This document shows positions 51,050 through 59,540 of a DNA stretch of 64,000 nucleotides, one piece after another; position 1 is the first letter of the stretch; each line of letters begins with the position of its first letter. The notes under the pieces are model-generated. The model was not told the origin of the DNA. It did no database searches and was given only the letters and a program-made list of their open reading frames with translations. This DNA comes from Oscillospiraceae bacterium (GTDB taxonomy: Bacteria > Bacillota > Clostridia > Oscillospirales > Oscillospiraceae). The translations under genes were made by a program, and so were the position numbers. The DNA lies in contig CADBCV010000006.1 of the NCBI GenBank assembly GCA_902793285.1, positions 404-64,403 of the forward strand. The letters are read 5' to 3'.

Positions 51050-51147
51050 GTGAAAGACGAGCGATAATTTGAGAAAAATTCCCACAATTCTCCGGACGCT
51101 GTGTGGAAAAATGGTTTTTACCCCTGTACGGCGGCGGAAAGATAGAC

Positions 51148-51153
51148 TATAAT
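51148..51153 (+). promoter_or_regulatory. -10 box of the inositol-phosphatase-family gene
   Basis: A perfect TATAAT 35 bases before the start codon; no clear -35. Confidence 0.5.
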
Positions 51154-51187
51154 AGGGTAAAATTTATAGGAAAGAGAGATTTTCAAT

Positions 51188-51970
51188 ATGAACGATCAAG
51201 AGCTCCTGCGTCTCATCTGCGAGGCCGAGCGCGAGGCGGCGGCTCTCATCCTCCAAGCCCATGACATCCTGGCCGAGCGGAAGACCGACCGGCGCGACGT
51301 GGTCACCGCCTACGACAAGCGCGTCCAGGCCCTGCTCATCGAGCGCCTCACCGCGGCCCTGCCCGGCGCGCGCTTTTTCTGCGAGGAGAACGACCGGCAC
51401 GACGACCTCCATGCCGAGCATGTCTTCATCATCGACCCCATCGACGGCACCATGAACTTTGTCCACGGCTGCCACCACAGCTGCATCTCGGTCGCCTATA
51501 AGCGCGGGGGAGAGCTTCGCGCGGCGGCGATCCTGAACCCCTATGTCTCGGAACACTTCACCGCCGTGAAGGGGGAGGGGGCCTTTCTCAACGGCAGACC
51601 CATCCGCGCCTCGGACGAGCCTCTTTCGGAGACGCTTGTCTGCTGCGGCACCGCCCCCTATGACACAGCCCTTGCCGACCGGACCTTCGCGCTCATGAAA
51701 AAGGCGTACCTCGCGGGCCTCGACATCCGCCGGGAGGGGGCTGCGGCCCTCGATCTCTGCACCGTCGCTGCGGGCAGGGCCGGCGTGTTCTTTGAGCTCG
51801 GCCTCTCCCTCTGGGATTACGCCGCAGGCAGGCTCATCGTGGAGGAGGCGGGCGGCGTCTGCTGCACCATCGACGGCGGACCTCTGCCCATGGACCCCAC
51901 GCGCCCCTCGGTCGTCGCGGGCGGCAAACAGGCCGTGGAGGACTTCCTGAAGCTCGCGCGCGAGGCGTAA
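51188..51970 (+). CDS. Inositol monophosphatase-family protein
   Basis: This 260-residue lithium-sensitive-type phosphatase fold has metal ligands in FFCEEND, IIDPIDGTMNFVHG and LSLWDYAAGRLIVEEAGG. Related enzymes (SuhB, CysQ) act on inositol phosphates, fructose bisphosphate or 3'-phosphoadenosine phosphate; the substrate is not evident. Confidence 0.88.
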   Translation: MNDQELLRLICEAEREAAALILQAHDILAERKTDRRDVVTAYDKRVQALLIERLTAALPGARFFCEENDRHDDLHAEHVFIIDPIDGTMNFVHGCHHSCISVAYKRGGELRAAAILNPYVSEHFTAVKGEGAFLNGRPIRASDEPLSETLVCCGTAPYDTALADRTFALMKKAYLAGLDIRREGAAALDLCTVAAGRAGVFFELGLSLWDYAAGRLIVEEAGGVCCTIDGGPLPMDPTRPSVVAGGKQAVEDFLKLAREA

Positions 51971-51989
51971 GAAATAGTATGTGTTTAAT

Positions 51990-52530
51990 GTTATCCTCCT
52001 AAAGCGCTCAGAGGCGATACGCTGCTCAGGTCAAGAACCGTTTCTTTCCCGTTGGGGAAAGAAACGGTTCTTGGATTCCAAAGAAAGGCAACCAGAGGAA
52101 GTGTCCTCTGGACTCCACGCAGAGGCGGGGAGTCTAAGGTGTCGCTGCGCCGTACTTCTGACGAAAGCTGTACCACGCACGGAGCCGCGGCTCGCCGATA
52201 CTTGACCCAGGCAGCGGCGTGAGCGTAAGCGAAGCCTTCCGCGGAGATAGTGCGGGAATGTATCGTTTTTGTGAGTGGAGAGCAGACAGGTCAAATATCC
52301 GCGGGAGAAATATTCAGACCACAGAAACAGTACCCGCGTCTCAGCGCCCTTTTCTTTCTTACACCGGGCGCGGCTTTCTTACACCGGGCGCGGCGCTATC
52401 TTTCTTTTCGGGCAAGACCGAAAAGAAAGATAGGGGGGCGCATCCCCCAATTTCGTATGTTCTGGAACAAAACACATAGTATTACGCTTTTGTGCCGCGG
52501 GGTTTTGTGCCGCGGCCTGTTCCGTTTCAC
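51990..52530. repeat. Hairpin-rich non-coding region
   Basis: The 600-base gap before dpaA contains an 18-bp perfect stem (AAGAACCGTTTCTTTCCC and complement, 52033-52072) and CCAGAGGA/TCCTCTGG (52092-52111). TTTCTTACACCGGGCGCGGC occurs as a tandem direct repeat near 52355-52395. A 15-bp stem TATCTTTCTTTTCGG/CCGAAAAGAAAGATA lies at 52397-52432, and TTTTGTGCCGCGG is repeated near 52490-52520. No credible gene is visible. Confidence 0.7.
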
Positions 52531-52572
52531 CTCTCCCCGACCCCGGTCATAGAATGGCTCGGAGGTGGTGGC

Positions 52573-53442
52573 ATGAAATTCGCGGTGATCGGCGGGGATG
52601 CGCGGGCCGGATGGCTGGCGGCGCTCCTCGCCGGGGACGGACATACGGTGCGCACCTACGCGCTGGAGAAGGCTGCGCTGCCGCAGCGGATCGTGGCCTG
52701 CACATCGCTCGACGCCTGCGTCTACGGGGCGGACTGGGTGCTGCTCGGCATCCCGGCGGAGAAGGACGGGGAAGTGCTCTGCCCGCTCTCGGTGCAGCAT
52801 GTGAAAACGGAGGAGCTCCTTACGGCGCTCTGGCCGGGCCAGACCCTATGCGGCGGGCGGCTCGGCCAGGATACGGCCCTCGGCGCGGTGCGGGCGGGCC
52901 TCTCGGTCTGCGATCTCATGACGCGGCGGGACTTCACCGTGGGAAACGCCGCCCTCACGGCCGAGGGGGCGGTGGGCGTCCTCATCCGGGAGAGCCCGCG
53001 CAGTCTCTGGCGGGGCTGCGCCCTCATCACGGGGTGGGGGCGTGTCGCCTCCCAGCTCGCGCCGCGGCTGCGCGCTCTCGGCTGCGAGACCTGGATCGCG
53101 GCCCGAAAGCGGGGCGACCGGGCCGCGGCGGAGGGCCTCGGCCTGCACGCCTGTGAGCTGCGGGAGATCCCGAAGCTCGCGGCGGAGCTGGACTTTCTTG
53201 TGAACACCGTGCCCGCGCCGGTCATCGAAAAGGAGACGCTGGAGCGCCTGCGGCCGGACAGCCTGCTTTTGGAGCTCGCCTCCACGCCGGGCTTTGACCG
53301 GGAGCTTGCCGCGGAGCTGGGGCTTCACGCCGCGGCCGCGCCCGGCCTTCCCGGGAAGAGCGCCCCCTGCGCCGCGGCGGTACTCATGCGGGACACGGTC
53401 TATGCCGTAATTCGGGAGAGGGAGGAAAACCATGGACAGTAA
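52573..53442 (+). CDS. dpaA: Dipicolinate synthase subunit A
   Basis: This 289-residue Rossmann protein has N-terminal MKFAVIGGDARAGWLAALLA and a second nucleotide-binding site (ALITGWGRVASQLAPRLRAL). The ending GFDRELAAELGLHAAAAPGL then PGKSAPCAA is typical of DpaA/SpoVFA. With DpaB it makes dipicolinic acid for the spore core. GGAGGTGG precedes the ATG. A CATAGTATT at 52475-52483 resembles a mother-cell sigma -10 box, which would fit but is unproven. Confidence 0.92.
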   Translation: MKFAVIGGDARAGWLAALLAGDGHTVRTYALEKAALPQRIVACTSLDACVYGADWVLLGIPAEKDGEVLCPLSVQHVKTEELLTALWPGQTLCGGRLGQDTALGAVRAGLSVCDLMTRRDFTVGNAALTAEGAVGVLIRESPRSLWRGCALITGWGRVASQLAPRLRALGCETWIAARKRGDRAAAEGLGLHACELREIPKLAAELDFLVNTVPAPVIEKETLERLRPDSLLLELASTPGFDRELAAELGLHAAAAPGLPGKSAPCAAAVLMRDTVYAVIREREENHGQ

Positions 53443-54004
53443 AATCCGGGTGGGATTCGCGCTCTGCGGGTCCTACTGCACCTACGCGCAGGTCTTTCCC
53501 GTCGCGGAAGGACTCGCGGCGGACTATGATCTCGTCCCCATCGTGAGCGAGACCGCCGCCAAAACCGACACCCGCTTCGGCACGGCGGCAGAGCACCTGC
53601 GCCGCCTGAGGGCCATCACGGGGAGGGAGCCGGTCACGACGATCGCCCAGGCGGAACCCCTGGGGCCGACGGCGCCGATGCAGGCGCTCGTCATCGCGCC
53701 CTGCACGGGCAATACGCTTGCAAAGCTCGCCCACGGGATCACGGACAGCGCCGTCACCATGGCGGCCAAGGCGCACCTCAGAAACGGGCGGCCGCTTCTG
53801 ATCGCCTTCTCCACAAACGACGGGCTCTCCGGTTCGGCGGAGAACATCGCGCGTTTATTAACCCGCAAACACGTCTACTTTGTCCCCTTCCGGCAGGACG
53901 ATCCGAGCAAGAAGCCAAACTCCCTCCAGGCGGATTTCACCCTCCTGCCGGACGCGCTCGCGGCGGCGCTCAGGGGGCAGCAGCTCCAGCCCCTGCTCCG
54001 GTGA
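53432..54004 (+). CDS. dpaB: Dipicolinate synthase subunit B
   Basis: This 190-residue flavoprotein of the UbiX/DpaB type has GFALCGSYCTYAQVFPVAEG, VIAPCTGNTLAKLAHGITDS and FVPFRQDDPSKKPNSLQADF. It is the second subunit of dipicolinate synthase and overlaps dpaA by eleven bases. Confidence 0.93.
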   Translation: MDSKIRVGFALCGSYCTYAQVFPVAEGLAADYDLVPIVSETAAKTDTRFGTAAEHLRRLRAITGREPVTTIAQAEPLGPTAPMQALVIAPCTGNTLAKLAHGITDSAVTMAAKAHLRNGRPLLIAFSTNDGLSGSAENIARLLTRKHVYFVPFRQDDPSKKPNSLQADFTLLPDALAAALRGQQLQPLLR

Positions 54005-54023
54005 GCGAAAAGATTTCAAATTA

Positions 54024-54052
54024 TTGACAGACCCCTCTCAATGTGATAGTCT
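54024..54052 (+). promoter_or_regulatory. Promoter of the GT-B-like gene
   Basis: TTGACA (54024-54029) and TAGTCT (54047-54052) are spaced 17 bp apart. Confidence 0.7.
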
Positions 54053-54068
54053 GAACACAGGCTATCAC
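54043..54068. promoter_or_regulatory. 26-bp operator palindrome over the -10 box
   Basis: GTGATAGTCTG-AACA-CAGGCTATCAC pairs with one mismatch and covers the -10 and start site. The cognate regulator is not evident nearby. Confidence 0.7.
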
Positions 54069-54099
54069 TTTTTCTTTATAATAAACGGAGGAAAGGTTT

Positions 54100-55539
54100 A
54101 TGGATCGCGCAAGAGTCATATTCGGCAACCAGGTCGCGGACAGGGACTACCGCAGGGCCTGCCGCCAGAAGGAGAAGTTTCTGAAAAAATACGGGGACGA
54201 CAGCGCCCGCAGCTATTACTTCAAGGCGGAGGAAAACCCCGTCCTCGCGCCCATCGGGGTGAAGACCCTGCGTCTCACGGACAAGCCGGGACTCAAGCTC
54301 CCGGAGAACGCCGTCATCGTCGGCAACATCCGCATGGGTTACGGGCACTACCGCATCTCCATGGCCATCGCCTCGGCCGCCCACGCCCTCGGGTATGAAC
54401 CCTACTGGCTGGATCTCAACGCCTTCCCGGAGTCCGTCTGCACCAAGATCATCTCCGGGCAGAACGATCTCTACTCCCTCGGCTCCCGCCTGAGCCAGCA
54501 GTTTTGGCTCTTCAACAAGCTCTTCTGGGAGCCCATGAATTCCGAGGGCTTCCGCAAGCTCAGCTACAACGCCGGGGACCAGAAATCGGCGGAGCTCATG
54601 GCAAACCTGTTAAAGGAGCTGCCGAAGGACGTGCCCTATCTCGCGACCCACGTCTGGCCCGCCCAGGCGGCGATCCACGCGGGCTTCACCCGGGTCGTGA
54701 ACGTCATCCCGGACAACTGGCCCATGGCCCTGCACCTCAGTGAGGGGAGCATCCACACCGTGCAGACGCCCTCGGCCTTCCTGGGCTACAAGATGCTGCG
54801 CGGCATGGACAAGAAGCGCATCCTGAAACCTATGCCCAAGGGGGCGCTCTTCGACGTGGGCCACTACATCGACCATGAGCTCGTGGAGAATATCGAGGCG
54901 GACTGTGCTGCCCGCCTTGCCCGCATGGAGCAGGGCGCGCCCCGGCGCTACCTCCTCTCCATCGGCGGCGCCGGCGCCCAGCAGAAGCTCTTTGAGGACA
55001 TCATCCGCCACCTCCTGCCCCAGATCCGGGCGGGCAAGGCGATGCTGCTCATCAACACCGGCGACCATTTCGAGGTCTGGGACTCCATCGTCTCCCACAT
55101 CCCGGAGCTCAAAACCCTCGCCGAGACACACTTTGACGATTACGGCGCGACGAGGGCTTTTCTGGAAAACGACGAAAACATCCGCGGCGTGCAGGTCTTC
55201 TGCCACAAGGATATCTTCGCCGCCGTGTATGTGACGAATCTCCTGATGCGCGTGTGCGACGTGCTGCTCACGAAGCCGAGCGAGCTGAGCTTTTACCCCG
55301 TGCCGAAAATCATGATCCATCGCGTGGGCGGGCATGAAGCCTGGGGCGCCATCCGCGCGGCCGAGGTGGGCGACGGCACCTATGAGTGCGAGAAGACGGC
55401 GGAGGTCCTCGCCATGCTCGACGAGATCACGGAGGGGGACGAGATCCTGCCTGCCCTCTGCCGCGGCATCCTGCGCGCAAAGGCCGCCGGCATCTATAAC
55501 GGCGCGTATGAGGCCGTAAAGCTCGCGGTTAAGAAATAA
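54100..55539 (+). CDS. GT-B-fold glycosyltransferase-like protein
   Basis: This 479-residue protein has VIVGNIRMGYGHYRISMAIA, resembling the GGGHxxA start of MGDG-synthase/MurG-type glycosyltransferases. RRYLLSIGGAGAQQKLFEDI at the start of a second Rossmann domain and the late LLTKPSELSFYPVPKIMI are consistent with a sugar-nucleotide site. The first 70 residues are basic and polar. Acceptor and donor are unknown. GGAGGAAAGG precedes the ATG. Confidence 0.65.
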   Translation: MDRARVIFGNQVADRDYRRACRQKEKFLKKYGDDSARSYYFKAEENPVLAPIGVKTLRLTDKPGLKLPENAVIVGNIRMGYGHYRISMAIASAAHALGYEPYWLDLNAFPESVCTKIISGQNDLYSLGSRLSQQFWLFNKLFWEPMNSEGFRKLSYNAGDQKSAELMANLLKELPKDVPYLATHVWPAQAAIHAGFTRVVNVIPDNWPMALHLSEGSIHTVQTPSAFLGYKMLRGMDKKRILKPMPKGALFDVGHYIDHELVENIEADCAARLARMEQGAPRRYLLSIGGAGAQQKLFEDIIRHLLPQIRAGKAMLLINTGDHFEVWDSIVSHIPELKTLAETHFDDYGATRAFLENDENIRGVQVFCHKDIFAAVYVTNLLMRVCDVLLTKPSELSFYPVPKIMIHRVGGHEAWGAIRAAEVGDGTYECEKTAEVLAMLDEITEGDEILPALCRGILRAKAAGIYNGAYEAVKLAVKK

Positions 55540-55540
55540 G

Positions 55541-55678
55541 GCTCCCTCTCTGAGGGAGCTGTCACGGCGCGTGTACGGCCGCGGCGTGACGGAGGGAGTC
55601 GGCGGCAAACGCTTACAGACTCCTTCCGTCACGGCCTCGCGTGAGATCAGCCGCGCCACCTCCCTCAAGGAGGGAGGC
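55541..55678. repeat. Dispersed repeat, CTCCCT...TGAGGGAG family, second full copy
   Basis: It starts GGCTCCCTCTCTGAGGGAGC and ends CTCCCTCAAGGAGGGAGGC, with GTCACGGCG/CGGCGTGAC inside. It is the 8931-9070 element in reverse orientation and sits between the GT-B-like gene and a transporter gene. Confidence 0.75.
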
Positions 55679-55702
55679 AATAAAGAAAAGGAGATTTGAA
55701 TC

Positions 55703-57064
55703 ATGCAAAAGAAACCGATCACGAACAAGCTGCTCTGGATCTTTGCCGTCGGGCAGTTCGGCTGGAGCCTGCTCTCCGGCATCGTCACAAACTGGATGGT
55801 CTACTACTACACCGGCAGCCCCGATGCCCAGAACCCCAACACCGGCATCTTCGCCTCCGGCATCACGCAGAACCCCATCCTCTTCAAGCTCACGCTCTTC
55901 GGCCTCGTGCTCGCTGTGGGCCGCATTTTCGACGCGGTCACCGACCCCCTGATTGCCGGCTGGTCCGACCGCTCCAATTACAAGGGCGGGCGCCGCATCC
56001 CCTTCATGAAGACCATCGCCGTCCCCTTCGCACTCGTGACAGTCGGCCTCTTCACCCTGCCGCAGACAGGCTCCGTCGCCCTGAACGACACCGTCCTCTT
56101 CTGCCTTTTGATGGTCTTCTACCTCTTCATGACCATCTTCTGCACGCCCTATAACGCCCTCATCGCGGAGCTCGGCGACACGCAGGAGCACCGCATCAAT
56201 GTCTCTACCTACATCTCCTTCACCTTTATCGCGGGCCAGTCCATCTCCTTCATGCTGCCGAATGTCGCGGGGATGCTCCAGGGCGCCTTCGGACAGGCGG
56301 GCTCCGTGCGCATGGCGGTCGCCATCATGGCGGCCCTCGCCTGCATTGCGATGCTGGTGCCCTCCCTCTACATCAAGGAGCGGGAGTATATCGACTCCAA
56401 GCCCAGCAAGACGGCGGCCTTCTCCTCCCTGCTGAAAACCTTCCAGAACGGTCAGTTCCGCCGCTTTGTCTACTCCGACGTCATCTATTTCTTCGCCCTC
56501 ACCCTCTTCCAGACGGGCCTTGCCTTCTATGAGACCAAGCTCATGGAGATCGAGGACACCTGGACCTTTGTCCTCACCGCGACCATGACCTTCATCTCCG
56601 TCTGCCTCTACCCGGTGGTGAATAAGCTCGCCCCGAAGCTCGGCAAGAAAAAGCTCATCGTCACGGGCTTCTTTGCCTATGCCGTGGTCTTCCTCATCAC
56701 GTCCCTCTGCGGCAAGGGCCTCTACTGGGGCTTCATTGTCGCCGTCTGCGCGGCGGTGCCCATGGCCATCCTCGGCATCCTGCCCCAGGCCTGCGTTGCC
56801 GACGTGGCGGAGCTCTCGAGACTTGAGACCGGGGAGGACCGCAGCGGCATGTTCTTCGCCGCCCGCACCTTCGCCTTCAAGATGGGACAGGCCCTCGCCA
56901 TGGTGGTCTTCACCTCCATGACTGTCGCCGGCACCAAGGGCAGCTACCGCGCCACCGCGGTCGTGGCCTTCGTCACCTGCGTGATCGGGGCCTGCCTCTT
57001 CCTCCTGTACAATGAGAAGATGATCCTCGCGAAGATCGAGGAGCTCAAGGGGAAGAAGGCATGA
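55703..57064 (+). CDS. GPH-family symporter, probably for an alpha-galactoside
   Basis: This 453-residue, twelve-helix transporter has the GPH motif IFDAVTDPLIAGWSDRSNYK then GGRRIPFM and MTIFCTPYNALIAELGDTQE. It overlaps the alpha-galactosidase gene by four bases (ATGA), which suggests a melibiose/raffinose-type substrate. AAAAGGAG precedes the ATG. Confidence 0.9.
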   Translation: MQKKPITNKLLWIFAVGQFGWSLLSGIVTNWMVYYYTGSPDAQNPNTGIFASGITQNPILFKLTLFGLVLAVGRIFDAVTDPLIAGWSDRSNYKGGRRIPFMKTIAVPFALVTVGLFTLPQTGSVALNDTVLFCLLMVFYLFMTIFCTPYNALIAELGDTQEHRINVSTYISFTFIAGQSISFMLPNVAGMLQGAFGQAGSVRMAVAIMAALACIAMLVPSLYIKEREYIDSKPSKTAAFSSLLKTFQNGQFRRFVYSDVIYFFALTLFQTGLAFYETKLMEIEDTWTFVLTATMTFISVCLYPVVNKLAPKLGKKKLIVTGFFAYAVVFLITSLCGKGLYWGFIVAVCAAVPMAILGILPQACVADVAELSRLETGEDRSGMFFAARTFAFKMGQALAMVVFTSMTVAGTKGSYRATAVVAFVTCVIGACLFLLYNEKMILAKIEELKGKKA

Positions 57065-58677
57065 GCACGCTCCAGATCAAAACCCGGGACTTTGCCTGCG
57101 AGACCTCCGCAAGCGGCGAGACTGCCGCCCTCCGCTGGGATCTCCGGGAGAGCGGGGAGCGCATCACCCTCCGCCTTGAGAGCGCGGGGGAGACGGAGCT
57201 CAAAGAGATCCGCCTCCGCTTTACCTTCCCCTTTGAAAAGCGCGACATGCTCTACTTAAACGGCTATCAGTCCTGGACCGACAGCCGGGAGCGCGGCGTC
57301 AGAGGGCGGATGCGCAGCCTCGACCGGGTGCCGGGGGCGCTCGTCAAAAGGTTCAGCTTTGACCGCTACGGCGATTACCGCTTCGTCGCCTACGGACGTC
57401 GGCACGGGCAGCAGCACGGCTTTACTTACGGCTATGTGCGCCGGGGGGAGGCGTTCACGCTCTTCGGCTCCCTCGCGGAGGAGAGCGGCTTTACGGTCCT
57501 GCGCTTTGACACGAACGACAATAGCGTCACGCTCGAAAAGGACTGCCGCGGCCACCGCTTCACCGGGGATTATACGGTCTTCGATCTCGTGATCCTGCGC
57601 GGCACGGAGGACGCGGTCTTCGATGAATACTTCCGCCTCCTGAACATTCCCCCGGCAAAGGGCCGCCGCCTCACGGGCTATACGAGCTGGTACAATCTCT
57701 ATGAGAACATCAGCGAAGCCTCCATCGAAAACGACCTCCGGGGCTTCGAGGGCTCCAAAAAGCTGCCCGATGTGTTCCAGATCGACGACGGGTATGAGAA
57801 CGCGGTGGGCGACTGGCTTGTGCAGAACGAGCGCTTTCCCCACGGCATGAAGCGCGCGGCGGATGCGATCCGCGCGGCGGGGATGCTGCCGGGCATCTGG
57901 CTTGCCCCCTTCGCGGCGGAGAAAAAGTCCATCCTCGTCAAAGAGCATCCGGACTGGCTTCTGCGCGATGAAAACGGCGAGCCCCAGCCGGGCGGCTGCA
58001 ACTGGTCCGGCTTCTACGGGCTCGATATCTACAACCCCGGGGTGCGAGCCTATCTCAAGGAGGTCTTTGACACCGTGGTGCGCGACTGGGGCTACGGGCT
58101 TCTGAAGCTCGATTTCCTCTATGCCTGCTGCCTTATCCCAAGGCGGGACAAGACGCGCGCCCAGGTTATGTACGACGGGATGCGTCTTCTGCGGGAGCTT
58201 GCGGGTGACGCGCTGATCCTCGGCTGCGGGGTGCCGCTGGCCCCGGCCTTTGGCATGGTGGACTACTGCCGCATCGGCTGCGACATGTCCCTCAACTGGC
58301 TGGGGGATCTGCAGCTTCGCCCCTTCCACCGGGAGGTGCCCTCCACCCGCAACACCATCCTCAACACCGTCTTCCGCCGGCATCTTGACGGCAGGGCCTT
58401 TCGCAATGACCCGGACGTCTTTCTCCTGCGGGATGACAACATCAGCCTCAGCCCGAGTGAGCGGGAGCTCCTCGCCACGGTGAACGCCCTCTTCGGCGGG
58501 GTGCTCTTCACCTCTGACAACGTGGGGGCCTATGATGAGGAAAAGCGCGAAGCCTACGAGCGCATCGAGACCCTGGACAGAAGCTGCGTCACGCTCATCA
58601 AATCCACCCCGCGAAAGCTCGCCGTCAGCTACCGCGCCGGCGGAAAGAAGCGCAGGCTCAATATCCCGCTGCGATAA
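57061..58677 (+). CDS. Alpha-galactosidase, GH36-like
   Basis: This 538-residue protein has an N-terminal beta domain and a catalytic barrel with FQIDDGYENAVGDWL and MLPGIWLAPFAAE. The nucleophile is in LLKLDFLYACC (about Asp351) and the acid/base in RIGCDMS (about Asp407). It is shorter than typical 730-residue GH36 enzymes. It is cytoplasmic (no signal peptide), matching uptake by the coupled transporter. Confidence 0.85.
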   Translation: MSTLQIKTRDFACETSASGETAALRWDLRESGERITLRLESAGETELKEIRLRFTFPFEKRDMLYLNGYQSWTDSRERGVRGRMRSLDRVPGALVKRFSFDRYGDYRFVAYGRRHGQQHGFTYGYVRRGEAFTLFGSLAEESGFTVLRFDTNDNSVTLEKDCRGHRFTGDYTVFDLVILRGTEDAVFDEYFRLLNIPPAKGRRLTGYTSWYNLYENISEASIENDLRGFEGSKKLPDVFQIDDGYENAVGDWLVQNERFPHGMKRAADAIRAAGMLPGIWLAPFAAEKKSILVKEHPDWLLRDENGEPQPGGCNWSGFYGLDIYNPGVRAYLKEVFDTVVRDWGYGLLKLDFLYACCLIPRRDKTRAQVMYDGMRLLRELAGDALILGCGVPLAPAFGMVDYCRIGCDMSLNWLGDLQLRPFHREVPSTRNTILNTVFRRHLDGRAFRNDPDVFLLRDDNISLSPSERELLATVNALFGGVLFTSDNVGAYDEEKREAYERIETLDRSCVTLIKSTPRKLAVSYRAGGKKRRLNIPLR

Positions 58678-58683
58678 AAACAG

Positions 58684-58711
58684 TGCGCCGCCCGGAAACC
58701 CGGGCGGCGCA
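58684..58711 (+). terminator. Terminator after the alpha-galactosidase gene
   Basis: A perfect 11-bp stem GCGCCGCCCGG/CCGGGCGGCGC precedes AGCATTTTG. Confidence 0.7.
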
Positions 58712-58829
58712 GCATTTTGAAAAAACGACTGTAAAAAACTTGCCGTTCCCTCTTTCCTTTCATGGCCCTTCTGTGGTATGATTTGAAAGTATCATCCGTA
58801 TAGGCAGCTTAAAACTGGAGGGGTACAAG

Positions 58830-59018
58830 ATGAAATCACTCAGGGAAATGAACAACCGGGAGCTCTTCTGCGTCCTGACCGGGGACGGAGAGATCGTCCA
58901 GCAGACGATGCTGAAAAACATCATCCTCGCCTATAAGGCCAGGCATCCGGAAATGGTCGGCCGCTTCGGGGAGCTGGACCTGAGCGCAATCGTGGCCGAG
59001 ATGGCCGACGAAATATAG
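58830..59018 (+). CDS. Small hypothetical protein
   Basis: This 62-residue acidic helical protein begins MKSLREMNNRELFCVLTGDG. There is no signal peptide or known domain. GGAGGGG is well placed and the next gene follows after 18 bases. It is probably the first gene of the four-gene cluster ending at 61240; a TATGAT box lies near 58777. Confidence 0.6.
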   Translation: MKSLREMNNRELFCVLTGDGEIVQQTMLKNIILAYKARHPEMVGRFGELDLSAIVAEMADEI

Positions 59019-59036
59019 AGAAGGATAATACATAAA

Positions 59037-59537
59037 ATGGCTGATCCTGAATTGGAAAAAGAACTGCGCCGGCAGCAGAGCACCCTGCGCAGTCTCGGCA
59101 GCGGTGTGATCGCCTTCGGCCTCTGGGAGGCCATCAAGCCGCTTCTGATCATGATCCTCGCGCCGGACGAAGAGATCAGGGCCTCGATGGCGAACCTCAC
59201 CGTGCCCCAAATGCTTTTTGTTGTGCTCATCGTCGCGGTGATTCTGCTGCTCGCGATGAGCTTTCGCTTCTGGATGGGACTCTCCGCGCGGGCGGAGGGC
59301 CTCGGAAAACGCAAGGGGCCCCTATATATGGTCGTCGCGTTTATCGCCTTCGGGGTTCAGACAATTTCGTTTGTGATGGCGCTTTGGGTTCTGCCCACGC
59401 GGAATTTTACGGAGGAGCCGCTTCTCAGCGCCCTCGCCTCTCTCGTCGTGGAGGGTACCTCCATCTGCATCACGGGGGAGCTGGCCTTCGCCGCGCGGAA
59501 GGTCAAACGGCTTATAAAACAGCTCGGGGAGGCGTGA
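59037..59537 (+). CDS. Small polytopic membrane protein
   Basis: This 166-residue protein has a charged N-terminus and four hydrophobic segments (VIAFGLWEAIKPLLIMILA, MLFVVLIVAVILLLAMSF, VVAFIAFGVQTISFVMALW, LLSALASLVVEGTSICITG). No family recognised. It is three bases upstream of the DUF6765-like gene. Confidence 0.65.
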   Translation: MADPELEKELRRQQSTLRSLGSGVIAFGLWEAIKPLLIMILAPDEEIRASMANLTVPQMLFVVLIVAVILLLAMSFRFWMGLSARAEGLGKRKGPLYMVVAFIAFGVQTISFVMALWVLPTRNFTEEPLLSALASLVVEGTSICITGELAFAARKVKRLIKQLGEA

Positions 59538-59540
59538 GAG

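Noticed and set aside
58830..59018. A fourth double-glycine-leader peptide
   Set aside because: The start MNNRELFCVLTGDG resembles a leader superficially, but there is no GG at the right place, no LysM domain and no TGTGACA promoter.
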